Below are positions 1 through 6,566 of a stretch of DNA of 6,621 nucleotides, piece by piece. Source of the DNA: Legionellales bacterium. Its GTDB lineage: Bacteria; Pseudomonadota; Gammaproteobacteria; Berkiellales; Berkiellaceae. The stretch spans positions 1 through 6,621 of the forward strand of contig JAHFQF010000132.1 in the NCBI GenBank assembly GCA_023266435.1, in the 5' to 3' direction. A model generated the notes under the pieces. The model searched no databases. It saw nothing but the letters and a program-made list of their open reading frames with translations, and was not told the origin of the DNA. The first letter of the stretch is position 1. Each line of letters opens with the position of its first letter. The translations under genes and the position numbers were made by a program.

Positions 1-2201
1 GTATGCCTGGCTAGCTCCAGTGCTTTTTTTCCATGGGTGGCTGTCATGACATCAATCTGATGTGACTCCAGTAATGCTTTGACCAGCTTCAGATTGGCTT
101 CATAATCATCCACTGCCAGAACTTTTAAGCTGGGTTGTGCGACGATGCTTGGCGTTTTACTGTTGCTGGATTTTTGATCAAATAATTTGCCTAACACTTG
201 TTGTAATAAATGATGACGCACGGGCTTTGCAAGGAAGAAGCTTGCGCCTGCTTGCAGTAGCGATTGATAAATTTTCAGATCGGTGGTGTTTGCTAAAATC
301 CCAATGGGACAATGGTGCTTAGTTTGACACACTGTAATGAGATTTTTTATAAAAGGATTGTCCAAATCGATCTGATTAACGCCGATGACACACAAATCAA
401 ACGGCTGTTTTTCTTTTTTAGCTTGCTCTAAGGTGCTCTCTAATAGCAAGGGATCGCTGAGCGTATGTAACGTCATGCCGAAGGATTCAAAAAGATGGAC
501 CAATGCTAGGCCTGTGATCGAGTGCTGCTCATAGAGTAGGACTCGTTTGCCCTGTAGTGCTGTGGGTATCTCTGAAACTGGTTTTTCCTCTGCTGTTATA
601 GGTTTTACTGGTAGGGTAAACCAAAAAGTAGACCCCTTGTCTAATTGGCTTTCTACGCCTAAGTCGCCTTGCATGACTTCGACTAAACGTTTAGAAATCA
701 CCAAGCCTAAGCCCGTGCCACCAAATCGACGAGTAGTGCTGTTATCGGCTTGCTGGAAAGGTTGAAAAATTTTTGATACAGCTTTACTAGATAATCCAAT
801 ACCCGTATCAGTTACGCTGATGCCAATGAGCGAGTGCTCCTCGGTCTGACTGTCCAACATCACGCGCACGACCACACTGCCTGTTTCGGTGAATTTAATG
901 GCATTACTCACCAGGTTGTTTAGAATTTGCTTGATGCGTAACGGATCGCCAATCACACGCGGAGGCACGTCCGCATAAATTAAAGAAACCAGCTCCAAGC
1001 CTTTTTCGTGGCTATTGGGTGCTACTAAAGTCAAACATTCTTCTACACATTCGCGAATGTCCATGGGGATTTCATCCAGCTGTAATTTGCCGGCCTCTAT
1101 TTTAGAGAAATCCAAGATGTCATTTAAAATGTATAATAAACTGGTTGCGGATTTTTGAATGGTTTTTAGATAATCTAATTGACGATCATCGAGCTTTGTT
1201 TTTAAGAGTAAATTTAAAAATCCAATCACGCCGTTAAGGGGCGTTCGGATCTCATGGCTCATGTTGGCTAGAAATTCGGACTTGATGCGAGAGGCTGTTT
1301 CGGCCTCTTTGCGAGCCATTTGTAATTCAATATTTTGAATTTCAATCATTTCTAGTGTTTGACGCAAGTCTGCCGTGGCTTGCTCCACACACTGTTGCAT
1401 CTCTTCATGTCCTGTTTTGAGCGAGGCCGCCATGGAGTTGATGCCGTTTTGCAGTCGCATGAGCTCACCAGTGGCATTGGTTTCTACGCGGGTATTGAGA
1501 TTGCCTTTACGGATGTTTTCTACAGCATGCACCATTTTTAAGATAGGGCGCGTGACGTCATGACTCAAGTGACGCGCAAAAATACCACTGATAACTAATC
1601 CAAAAAATACGATTACAGTTGCCATTAAGAGGATTTGATATTGTTTGAGCGTGGTTTGTACACGGCTTAATTCTACGATGACCCAGCCTACAATGTGATC
1701 ATAATGTGTGTGGCTTAGGGTCTCGTGTGGATAGTCATTCGGGAAGTCCTCTAAAACGACATCCCGTAAAACAATAGGTGTGGAGAAAATCAAGCTATCA
1801 GGTAACTCTGTCATGCTGATGTCATGCAGACTAGCCTTGGTTTTTAAGTATTCGGGGTTGAAATTAATTTTTCCGCCCGCTTGTACCAAGACTCGCCCAT
1901 CTTTATTAACGAACATGACCGAGCGCACTTCGGGCTCTTGTAAGACACGATTTGCTAATTGCTGTAAGGCCGCTTGGTTGCCTGAAAACATCCCAAACTC
2001 ACTGGAAGGCGCAAGTCGTGCAGCAATGGCAAAGCCTCGGTCTTGTAAACTAGACTCCAAATCATGCAAACGCGTACTGGTAAAATACGCCGATAAAAAA
2101 ATAGAAATGATGATGGCTGGGACCAGCGTGAGGAAGAGGACGCGGGATTTGATACCCCATTCTCTTAGTGGGTTAATGGCTCCATGAGCTGTTGGTAGCA
2201 T
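1..2201 (-). CDS. barA: BarA/LetS/GacS-type hybrid sensor histidine kinase (3' part beyond the window)
   Basis: This is an inner-membrane hybrid sensor kinase of the kind that phosphorylates a UvrY/GacA/LetA regulator and acts on the Csr/Rsm small-RNA system. The reading frame runs off the left edge after 733 residues. Visible in order: a short cytoplasmic start; TM1 at about 21-40 (begins [18 protein letters not shown], very like BarA); a periplasmic domain of about 150 residues; TM2 at about 189-209; HAMP at about 210-265; a coiled coil; HisKA with phospho-acceptor His316 ([10 protein letters not shown]); an ATPase domain with N box around N433, DTGIGL from D465 and FGGTGLGL near 493-500; a first receiver at about 553-670; and a second receiver starting [11 protein letters not shown] (D698, D699), whose phospho-acceptor lies outside the window. 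The first receiver looks dead: the expected Asp is Gly607, although the conserved Lys659 remains. BarA has a comparable degenerate first receiver. The ATG at 2201 is the only sensible start before TM1; it gives a 37-base overlap with the upstream gene and has no clear Shine-Dalgarno sequence, which suggests coupled translation. Confidence 0.93.
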   Translation of the reverse strand, partial: MLPTAHGAINPLREWGIKSRVLFLTLVPAIIISIFLSAYFTSTRLHDLESSLQDRGFAIAARLAPSSEFGMFSGNQAALQQLANRVLQEPEVRSVMFVNKDGRVLVQAGGKINFNPEYLKTKASLHDISMTELPDSLIFSTPIVLRDVVLEDFPNDYPHETLSHTHYDHIVGWVIVELSRVQTTLKQYQILLMATVIVFFGLVISGIFARHLSHDVTRPILKMVHAVENIRKGNLNTRVETNATGELMRLQNGINSMAASLKTGHEEMQQCVEQATADLRQTLEMIEIQNIELQMARKEAETASRIKSEFLANMSHEIRTPLNGVIGFLNLLLKTKLDDRQLDYLKTIQKSATSLLYILNDILDFSKIEAGKLQLDEIPMDIRECVEECLTLVAPNSHEKGLELVSLIYADVPPRVIGDPLRIKQILNNLVSNAIKFTETGSVVVRVMLDSQTEEHSLIGISVTDTGIGLSSKAVSKIFQPFQQADNSTTRRFGGTGLGLVISKRLVEVMQGDLGVESQLDKGSTFWFTLPVKPITAEEKPVSEIPTALQGKRVLLYEQHSITGLALVHLFESFGMTLHTLSDPLLLESTLEQAKKEKQPFDLCVIGVNQIDLDNPFIKNLITVCQTKHHCPIGILANTTDLKIYQSLLQAGASFFLAKPVRHHLLQQVLGKLFDQKSSNSKTPSIVAQPSLKVLAVDDYEANLKLVKALLESHQIDVMTATHGKKALELARH

Positions 2202-3217
2202 GCTTGGTTCACTTTTGTTGAGTGCTCCATTTCATCAAGCGCGTATTTGACACTCCAACTGTCTGGGACAGGTAATCCCATCGATTGGGCAACGGCTTGA
2301 TTAATGGCCACGTTAAAATAACAAGGGTGCTCGGGATGAGGCAGTGGCGCCTGTACGTTCGCAAGAATATCGAGCGTCATTCGTGCTGCTTGCTGTGCTA
2401 GTTGCTCACCAGTGGAATACACCGCAGCAAGTGCGCCGATGTCTACATACGCTTTAGAGAGCCCAATCACAGGAACATGCTGTCTAGAGCAGCTTAATAA
2501 GATGCCACGAGCCGTATGGGTGTTGTATACCGTGTCGTCTGGCAGGGCAATGACGCTTTGACTTTTATTTAAAAGCAGAGGTAAGACTTGCAGCGGGTTT
2601 TCATCAGGTCCCACATGCATGATATTGAGCTCTATGCCTTGCTGGGAAGCCAAGGCTTTTAATTGAGAGGCATTGTTGAATGAGTGTTGCCCTAACAAAA
2701 TCCCGATGTGTTTACCTACGGTTTCTGCAGGCAATAAACAATGTAATAAAGAAAATTGACGCGCTAAAGGCTGATCGAAAAACAACGCCGTGGTATTGGG
2801 GATATAAGTATCGGCAGTAGGCCGCAGGTTAGACAGGGTTTGTTCAAATTGGTTTTTACTGATAAGTACAGCTAATATGGGAGACTTGGGTTGCGTTTCT
2901 AGGAGTTGATGAAAAGCACGTAATCCCACGGTAACATAGAGTTTACGCGTGGCTGCTTTGACGGCAGGGGAGATCACAAAATCATCCAAACCATTGACTT
3001 CGATATGCATTAATACAGGGCGATCGTGCTCTTCTGCTAGCAGGGAGGCCTCTATTTGATGCACTACAGAGCGATGGGCAATGCTAGAAACAATCACAAT
3101 CGTGGGCGCTGTTGTGGGAGTAATATGCGCGCGCTTGGCGTAAGTATGCTCAGCAACTAACAGCCCCGCAAGGATCAAAATCGATGCCATCAAAAACTGC
3201 AATAGGAAGTTAGGCAT
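2165..3217 (-). CDS. Periplasmic solute-binding protein, ABC_sub_bind-like, partner of the kinase
   Basis: This 350-residue protein has the features of the uncharacterised ABC-transporter substrate-binding family (PF04392-like, two-lobed periplasmic-binding fold). Residues 4-22 are hydrophobic and are followed by TYAKR, so it is a signal peptide or N-terminal anchor. Family-typical stretches are the GKHIGILLG segment at the middle and, near the C-terminus, [20 protein letters not shown] followed by [19 protein letters not shown]. No permease or ATPase gene lies next to it. Instead it overlaps the sensor kinase by 37 bases in the same direction, so a role in presenting a ligand to the kinase is more likely than transport; that is inference, and the ligand is unknown. 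The ATG at 3217 has a poor Shine-Dalgarno sequence; a second in-frame ATG at residue 10 would shorten the hydrophobic segment, so I prefer the first. Confidence 0.8.
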   Translation of the reverse strand: MPNFLLQFLMASILILAGLLVAEHTYAKRAHITPTTAPTIVIVSSIAHRSVVHQIEASLLAEEHDRPVLMHIEVNGLDDFVISPAVKAATRKLYVTVGLRAFHQLLETQPKSPILAVLISKNQFEQTLSNLRPTADTYIPNTTALFFDQPLARQFSLLHCLLPAETVGKHIGILLGQHSFNNASQLKALASQQGIELNIMHVGPDENPLQVLPLLLNKSQSVIALPDDTVYNTHTARGILLSCSRQHVPVIGLSKAYVDIGALAAVYSTGEQLAQQAARMTLDILANVQAPLPHPEHPCYFNVAINQAVAQSMGLPVPDSWSVKYALDEMEHSTKVNQACYQQLMEPLTH

Positions 3218-3247
3218 ATCACAATATCCGGTGAAACAACCGGAACC

Positions 3248-3276
3248 ATTATGCCCAGTTTCTAAATAGGGTGCAA
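3248..3276 (-). promoter_or_regulatory. Sigma-70-type promoter for the binding protein-kinase operon
   Basis: Read on the minus strand, TTGCAC (3276-3271) is separated by exactly 17 bases from CATAAT (3253-3248). The predicted start of transcription is near 3241, leaving a leader of about 24 bases before the ATG at 3217. The match is good at both hexamers. It has not been shown to be active, but it is the only strong candidate upstream of this operon. Confidence 0.6.
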
Positions 3277-3307
3277 GGTGAAACCCACTAGGCGGCCGGG
3301 ACTACAG

Positions 3308-3313
3308 TATGAT
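3308..3313 (+). promoter_or_regulatory. Possible -10 element for the exonuclease gene
   Basis: TATGAT lies 35 bases upstream of the exonuclease start, in the 131-base divergent spacer. No acceptable -35 hexamer is seen 16-18 bases upstream (the sequence there is CACTAG-like), and there is no TG extension. It is therefore a candidate only, perhaps needing an activator. Confidence 0.3.
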
Positions 3314-3348
3314 ACAACATAGGGCTGTAATGCCAAGGAAGCTATGTG

Positions 3349-4158
3349 ATGTCCGAATTAATTTTCGATATTGAAACAGTCCCAGACGTTGAACTCTGTA
3401 GAGAAGTACTGCACTTGCCTGCGGAGCTTTCTACGGAAGAGGTCATGACTGCACTGCGTGTGGAGCAAGGTGTAACAGCCAATAAAGTCTGGGCGCCCTT
3501 AGCTTGTCACCAAGTGGTGGCTATTTCTTTAGTTTTTGCACAGGGAGATACGGTCAAGATCACTTCACTGGGGGAAGAGCACTCTTCTGAGCAAGAGTTG
3601 ATTGAAAAATTTTTTGCGGGCATTGAGCATTATCAACCCATGCTGGTCTCCTGGAATGGCAGTGGGTTTGACCTACCAGTGTTACAATATCGGGCCCTTA
3701 AACATGGTGTGGTCTCTGAGCATTATTGGGATGTGGGGGAGACCGACAGCCGCTATCGCTATAATAATTATCTCAATCGTTATCATTACCGCCATTTTGA
3801 TCTGATGGACGTGCTGTCTGGCTATCAGCAGCGCGCTGCGATGAAACTAGATACCATTGCTAAAATGCTCAAGTTGCCTGGTAAGATGAGCATAGATGGC
3901 AGCCAAGTTTTTGCGACGTATCTGCAAGGAGGTATCACGAAAATTCGGGATTATTGTGAACTCGATGTATTAAATACCTATTTGATTTTTCTGCGTTTAC
4001 AGTATTGTCGTGGTAAGTTCACTAAAAATGCCTATCAGCAACGTATGGATGCCCTCAAGCAGAAATTGCAAAGTGAGCCTCATAAAGCCCATTGGCAGGC
4101 TTTTTTGGCGGAATGGGAAAGTTTATCTTCTCCCATGGAAGTGGCAGTCTCATTTTAA
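3349..4158 (+). CDS. Predicted DEDDy 3'-5' exonuclease (PolB-like exonuclease family)
   Basis: This 269-residue cytoplasmic protein is a stand-alone proofreading-type exonuclease of the DnaQ-like superfamily (predicted PolB-like 3'-5' exonuclease, PF10108 type), expected to remove nucleotides from DNA 3' ends with two metal ions. All acidic motifs are present: ExoI FDIETVPD (D7, E9), ExoII WNGSGFDLP (D108) and ExoIII YCELD (Y202, D206). HFDLMDVLSGY in the middle is also typical of the family. The ATG at 3349 is chosen because AAGGAA (3335-3340) lies 8 bases before it; the GTG at 3346 is in frame but too close. The gene diverges from the binding protein-kinase operon and precedes the RhoGAP-like genes by 117 bases. 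Its last ~150 bases are duplicated at 5498-5651, and a terminator-like hairpin lies within the coding end at 4084-4106. Length and motifs fit an intact, working enzyme; its physiological substrate is unknown. Confidence 0.88.
   Translation: MSELIFDIETVPDVELCREVLHLPAELSTEEVMTALRVEQGVTANKVWAPLACHQVVAISLVFAQGDTVKITSLGEEHSSEQELIEKFFAGIEHYQPMLVSWNGSGFDLPVLQYRALKHGVVSEHYWDVGETDSRYRYNNYLNRYHYRHFDLMDVLSGYQQRAAMKLDTIAKMLKLPGKMSIDGSQVFATYLQGGITKIRDYCELDVLNTYLIFLRLQYCRGKFTKNAYQQRMDALKQKLQSEPHKAHWQAFLAEWESLSSPMEVAVSF
4003..4118 (+). repeat. Copy 1 of the duplicated exonuclease 3' segment
   Basis: This part of the exonuclease coding region is repeated at 5498-5614. Identity is uneven: 4003-4043 differs at 8 of 41 positions, whereas 4067-4118 differs from 5563-5614 at only 1 of 52 (40 consecutive identical bases ending in the T-run). 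The spacing between the well-matched parts is 1496 bp, the same as between the two RhoGAP-like start codons. Confidence 0.9.
4084..4106 (+). terminator. Terminator-like hairpin inside the exonuclease 3' coding end
   Basis: AAAGCC and GGCTTT form a perfect 6-bp stem around an 8-base loop and are followed by a run of T bases (six T from 4101). This is the shape of a weak intrinsic terminator. It lies about 50 bases before the stop codon of the exonuclease, so ribosomes would normally cover it; it might act when translation stalls. An identical copy is at 5580-5602. Confidence 0.35.
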
Positions 4159-4198
4159 GCGCCCAACTTTGCGAACTCCGCCTAAAGAGCCTTTTAAA

Positions 4199-4230
4199 CT
4201 CTTATTGTTTAAGAGCATCTTGGGTATAGA
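4199..4230 (+). promoter_or_regulatory. Spacer with small dyad and possible promoter for RhoGAP-like gene 1
   Basis: The spacer 4159-4275 holds a perfect dyad, CTCTTA-5-TAAGAG (4199-4215), followed by TATAGA (4225-4230). The TATAGA also occurs at 5706-5711 upstream of gene 2, and the two spacers align around it. The upstream hexamer TTGTTT (4205-4210) is only 14 bases away, a poor spacing, so promoter strength is doubtful. The dyad has no T-run and is not a convincing terminator. Confidence 0.35.
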
Positions 4231-4275
4231 GATTCAATAATAACGTGTATTTATGTGGATGCGGGGGAAGAGGAA

Positions 4276-5463
4276 ATGGCCAAACATCACTTCACTCATC
4301 AGTTGGAAATTGCTAGACAGTGCTTAGGGTATTTGCAAGATGAAAAAATAGGCTTAGGTAGGCTGGGGCTTTTTAGGGAAAATGGTAATCTTTCCGAAAG
4401 CAAGAAAATTATTAGTGGTATTTTGCCGCCTGAGTTAGCCCAGAGTCCACATACGGTTGCTAATACATTAAAGAAGATTATTGGTGGCAATTTTCTGAGT
4501 ATATCCCCGCTGAAAAAAACTTTTTTAGCGCAGAGTTTCTTTGGACGTAATCGAGTTAAGGAGAATGAAAAAGAGGCTCAAGAAGCGTTTATTGCAACAT
4601 TAAAGCTTCTGTGTGATCACGGCAATGAGCAGGCGTTATTTATTCGGGAATTATTATTATATTGTCGAGCAGTTTGTGAAGCAAATCAAGATAAGCCAGA
4701 TACGGAAAAAGTACTGAAGTATAATACGTTTGGTTTGGGGTTTAGTAATTTAGCTATTAGCCTTGGGCTGCCTGAAAGTGCCAGTCGTGATCCGATGCAA
4801 TCTAAGGTACAGGAAGAAAAAAATGCCCAATGGATTGCGGGTTTGTTGCAACATGAAAAATTTTTAGCTACCTTTCAGCCTATACGAGACAGAGTATATG
4901 CTGTCAGTGAAGGCTCCGATAGAATCTTTAATTTAGAAAAGAAGACAGTGCAGCATGCAGAATCCTCTGCTTTAGCTGTAATTTCAGATGTGGTCCTGTT
5001 AGCGGAAAAAAATCCTGAGAAGTCGTATCGCATAGAAACACAACATCTTCAATTTAATCAAAAATCTTTGATATGTTTAATTGATTTGTATATTCGTGAT
5101 CAAGAAAAAAGCGCTCCATCTGAAGATGTTGCGCATATTAGGAAGCCTTTTCCTAAAAACGTGGTGGTAGTTGGATTAGAGCATGCTTTGACTGCGTTGC
5201 ATGAAAAACTAAGCCTGGATAGTGAATTTAAAAGTGCAACACGAGAAGCGTATCGAGAGATGCATGCAGAGGCGCGTTTAAGTGAGGATCCTGTTTTAGC
5301 TTTTGAGACAGCTTATGAAACATTAAGTGAGCTTACAAGAGGTCAAAGACAAGCGCAGCAATCGTATACGCTTTTATACGATAGCCAGCAAGATGTGGCT
5401 TCTGCTCATGCCGCGGCCGCTTGGCCATCCATCGCTGCCCAGCATAAATATCGACGATCATGA
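4276..5463 (+). CDS. RhoGAP-like protein 1, candidate host-directed effector
   Basis: This 395-residue protein is not recognised as a named gene, but residues ~10-200 follow the order of a eukaryotic RhoGAP domain: an opening helix with QCLGYLQDE; GLFRENG with R34 at the arginine-finger position (RhoGAP pattern G-I/L-F-R-x-x-G); SPHTVANTLKK (K66/K67 at the conserved Lys); a helical middle; and LGFSNLAISLGLP (N158) matching the NLA-x-x-x-GP helix. The usual catalytic Asn six residues before NLA is Phe here, so activity is uncertain. Residues ~205-395 are a charged, mainly helical extension with no recognised domain. No signal peptide or membrane segment is seen, which fits a type IV-secreted effector; that is inference. 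The ATG at 4276 is chosen: GGGGGA lies 7 bases upstream, and MAK matches the paralogue's start. The GTG at 4255 is the alternative. The C-terminus (AAAAWPSIAAQHKYRRS) lies in locally GC-rich DNA next to the exonuclease fragment, so the gene end may have been reshaped by recombination. Confidence 0.75.
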   Translation: MAKHHFTHQLEIARQCLGYLQDEKIGLGRLGLFRENGNLSESKKIISGILPPELAQSPHTVANTLKKIIGGNFLSISPLKKTFLAQSFFGRNRVKENEKEAQEAFIATLKLLCDHGNEQALFIRELLLYCRAVCEANQDKPDTEKVLKYNTFGLGFSNLAISLGLPESASRDPMQSKVQEEKNAQWIAGLLQHEKFLATFQPIRDRVYAVSEGSDRIFNLEKKTVQHAESSALAVISDVVLLAEKNPEKSYRIETQHLQFNQKSLICLIDLYIRDQEKSAPSEDVAHIRKPFPKNVVVVGLEHALTALHEKLSLDSEFKSATREAYREMHAEARLSEDPVLAFETAYETLSELTRGQRQAQQSYTLLYDSQQDVASAHAAAAWPSIAAQHKYRRS

Positions 5464-5497
5464 AATGCAAGTAAAGTGCTGTCTGGATCAGCTACCG

Positions 5498-5651
5498 TAT
5501 TGCCGCGGTCAACTCACCCAAAAGGCCTATCAGCAACGATGAATTCGCCCTCAAGCAAAAGCTGCAAAGTGAGCCTCATAAAGCCCATTGGCAGGCTTTT
5601 TTAGCGGAATGGGAGGCGGATTCTGTGATGGCATCTCCTCTGCTGACCTAG
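5498..5651 (+). pseudogene. Frameshifted fragment of the exonuclease 3' end
   Basis: This sequence repeats the last ~50 codons of the exonuclease gene. It first reads YCRGQLTQKAYQQR (the intact gene has YCRGKFTKNAYQQR), then hits TGA at 5540 because of one extra base. In the next frame it continues as ALKQKLQSEPHKAHWQAFLAEWE and ends EADSVMASPLLT at a TAG (5649-5651), where the intact gene ends differently. It has no active-site motifs and no start, so no functional product is expected. Just upstream, 5476-5486 matches 3811-3821 of the exonuclease (11 bases), possibly a second scrap of the same gene; this could be chance. The fragment marks a duplication boundary between the two RhoGAP-like genes. 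Confidence 0.85.
5580..5602 (+). terminator. Terminator-like hairpin downstream of RhoGAP-like gene 1
   Basis: This is the second copy of AAAGCC-8-GGCTTT plus six T, identical to 4084-4106. Here it lies in untranslated DNA 117 bases after the gene 1 stop codon, so it is free to fold and could end the gene 1 transcript. A further T-rich tract follows at 5658-5674. The stem is short. Confidence 0.4.
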
Positions 5652-5683
5652 ATAGGCTTTTTCTTTTATTATTTTGAACTCTA

Positions 5684-5711
5684 TTGACTCCATACCGTCT
5701 AAGAATATAGA
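5684..5711 (+). promoter_or_regulatory. Possible promoter of RhoGAP-like gene 2
   Basis: TTGACT (5684-5689), 16 bases, then TATAGA (5706-5711). The TATAGA and surrounding bases align with the spacer before gene 1. Transcription would begin near 5718-5720, placing the perfect 12-bp inverted repeat at the very 5' end of the mRNA. Confidence 0.5.
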
Positions 5712-5721
5712 TAAAACAATA

Positions 5722-5757
5722 TCTTTGTATCTATGCATTTAGGTGTAGATACAAAGA
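5722..5757 (+). promoter_or_regulatory. Perfect 12-bp inverted repeat in the leader of gene 2
   Basis: TCTTTGTATCTA (5722-5733) and TAGATACAAAGA (5746-5757) are exact reverse complements around a 12-base loop. The right arm ends 4 bases before the Shine-Dalgarno sequence GGAG (5762-5765). A weaker AGATA-6-TATCT dyad (5709-5724) overlaps the left arm, so the two could be mutually exclusive. It may be an mRNA hairpin that affects stability or initiation, or a binding site for a dimeric repressor. There is no T-run, so it is not a terminator. Gene 1 has no counterpart. Confidence 0.6.
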
Positions 5758-5771
5758 GCATGGAGAATATG

Positions 5772-6566
5772 ATGGCAAAGCAACCAGATTCACGACCAGA
5801 TTCACCACCAACAGGCTTTCTGTCTCGTTTCATTGGGAGCAAGCCAAGCCGCAAGTTGCCTGTGGTGGACACTCGGCAGATGGCTAAAGCTTTTACAGAA
5901 ATGCAGAATGATCCAATGGTTCAAGCAAGATCCAGACTATTAAGGGATCCTGAGGCTGAACGTTTTAGAATAGCGCAAGAGTGTTTAGAGATTTTAAAAA
6001 CCCCTGAGATTCAGGGCATTGAGACACTTTTAAGGGCTGCGGGTCAAACAGATGAGAAACAAGCTATATTGCAACGAAAGAAACATCCTTCAGAGGCAGG
6101 CATACATGATGTGGCTGCTGTATTAAAAGGATTTTTTGCTGATAGCCAAGCATTGAATATTCCAGCTTTAAGACAGACTTTTTTAACTGATAATGGAGTG
6201 TGCAAAAAAGAGACACAAAATGATTTTATAGAACAGTTAAAAAAGTTGTGTGACGCTGGAGATGAAAAAGCGAAATTTATCCGAGATACATTAGTCGTGT
6301 GTCAGCAGATTTGCGAGAAAAATAAAGATAGAGGTGTTACTGAGCCATTTTTGAAGTATGAAACTTTTGCTTTAGGATTCTCTAATTTAGCGATTGGCTT
6401 AGGTTTCCCTGCGGGATCAGAGAAAGACTTAGCTAAAATGGATGCCGTAGTTCAGGAAAATGGAAAGTGGCTTGTTACATTACTTAAAAGCGATAAATTC
6501 AAAGAAGCTTTTGTGTCTACGCCAGATGCTTCGCAACAAAATAAAACAGCCATTAGACTTTCATAA
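5772..6566 (+). CDS. RhoGAP-like protein 2, shorter paralogue of protein 1
   Basis: This 264-residue protein is clearly homologous to protein 1 across the RhoGAP-like region: RIAQECLEIL, then TLLRAAG with R88 at the arginine-finger position, IHDVAAVLKGFF (H112, K119), KLCDAGDEKAKFIRDTL, and LKYETFALGFSNLAIGLGFP (N205). The finger motif is less canonical than protein 1's GLFRENG. Residues 1-55 form a Pro/Ser/basic leader (PDSRPDSPPTGF, GSKPSRK) absent from protein 1. The protein ends about 20 residues after the domain, so the ~190-residue C-terminal region of protein 1 is missing. The stop TAA lies inside the first unit of a 15-bp tandem repeat, so the 3' end may be truncated. The ATG at 5772 is chosen because GGAG (5762-5765) lies 6 bases upstream and MAK matches protein 1; the in-frame ATG at 5733 would put the inverted repeat inside the coding region. 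A cytoplasmic or secreted effector-like protein is likely; the function is unproven. Confidence 0.75.
   Translation: MAKQPDSRPDSPPTGFLSRFIGSKPSRKLPVVDTRQMAKAFTEMQNDPMVQARSRLLRDPEAERFRIAQECLEILKTPEIQGIETLLRAAGQTDEKQAILQRKKHPSEAGIHDVAAVLKGFFADSQALNIPALRQTFLTDNGVCKKETQNDFIEQLKKLCDAGDEKAKFIRDTLVVCQQICEKNKDRGVTEPFLKYETFALGFSNLAIGLGFPAGSEKDLAKMDAVVQENGKWLVTLLKSDKFKEAFVSTPDASQQNKTAIRLS

Noticed and set aside
1780..2187. Open frame of 135 codons on the plus strand
   Set aside because: It is antisense to the kinase N-terminal region, whose minus-strand frame carries clear BarA-like sequence; the plus-strand product has no recognisable features.
4191..4215. Two TTAA-containing half sites suggesting a PmrA-type box
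   Set aside because: The TTAA cores are 15 bases apart, whereas PmrA direct repeats are about one helical turn apart, and the flanking bases do not match.
5541..5551. GAATTCGCCCT resembles a TA-cloning vector junction
   Set aside because: The bases align with the homologous exonuclease segment at 4047-4055 apart from a local change, and the flanks are genomic on both sides, so vector contamination is unlikely.
5733..5771. Upstream in-frame ATG for RhoGAP-like protein 2 (adds 13 residues)
   Set aside because: It lacks a Shine-Dalgarno sequence, begins within the inverted repeat, and the paralogue's start aligns with the ATG at 5772.
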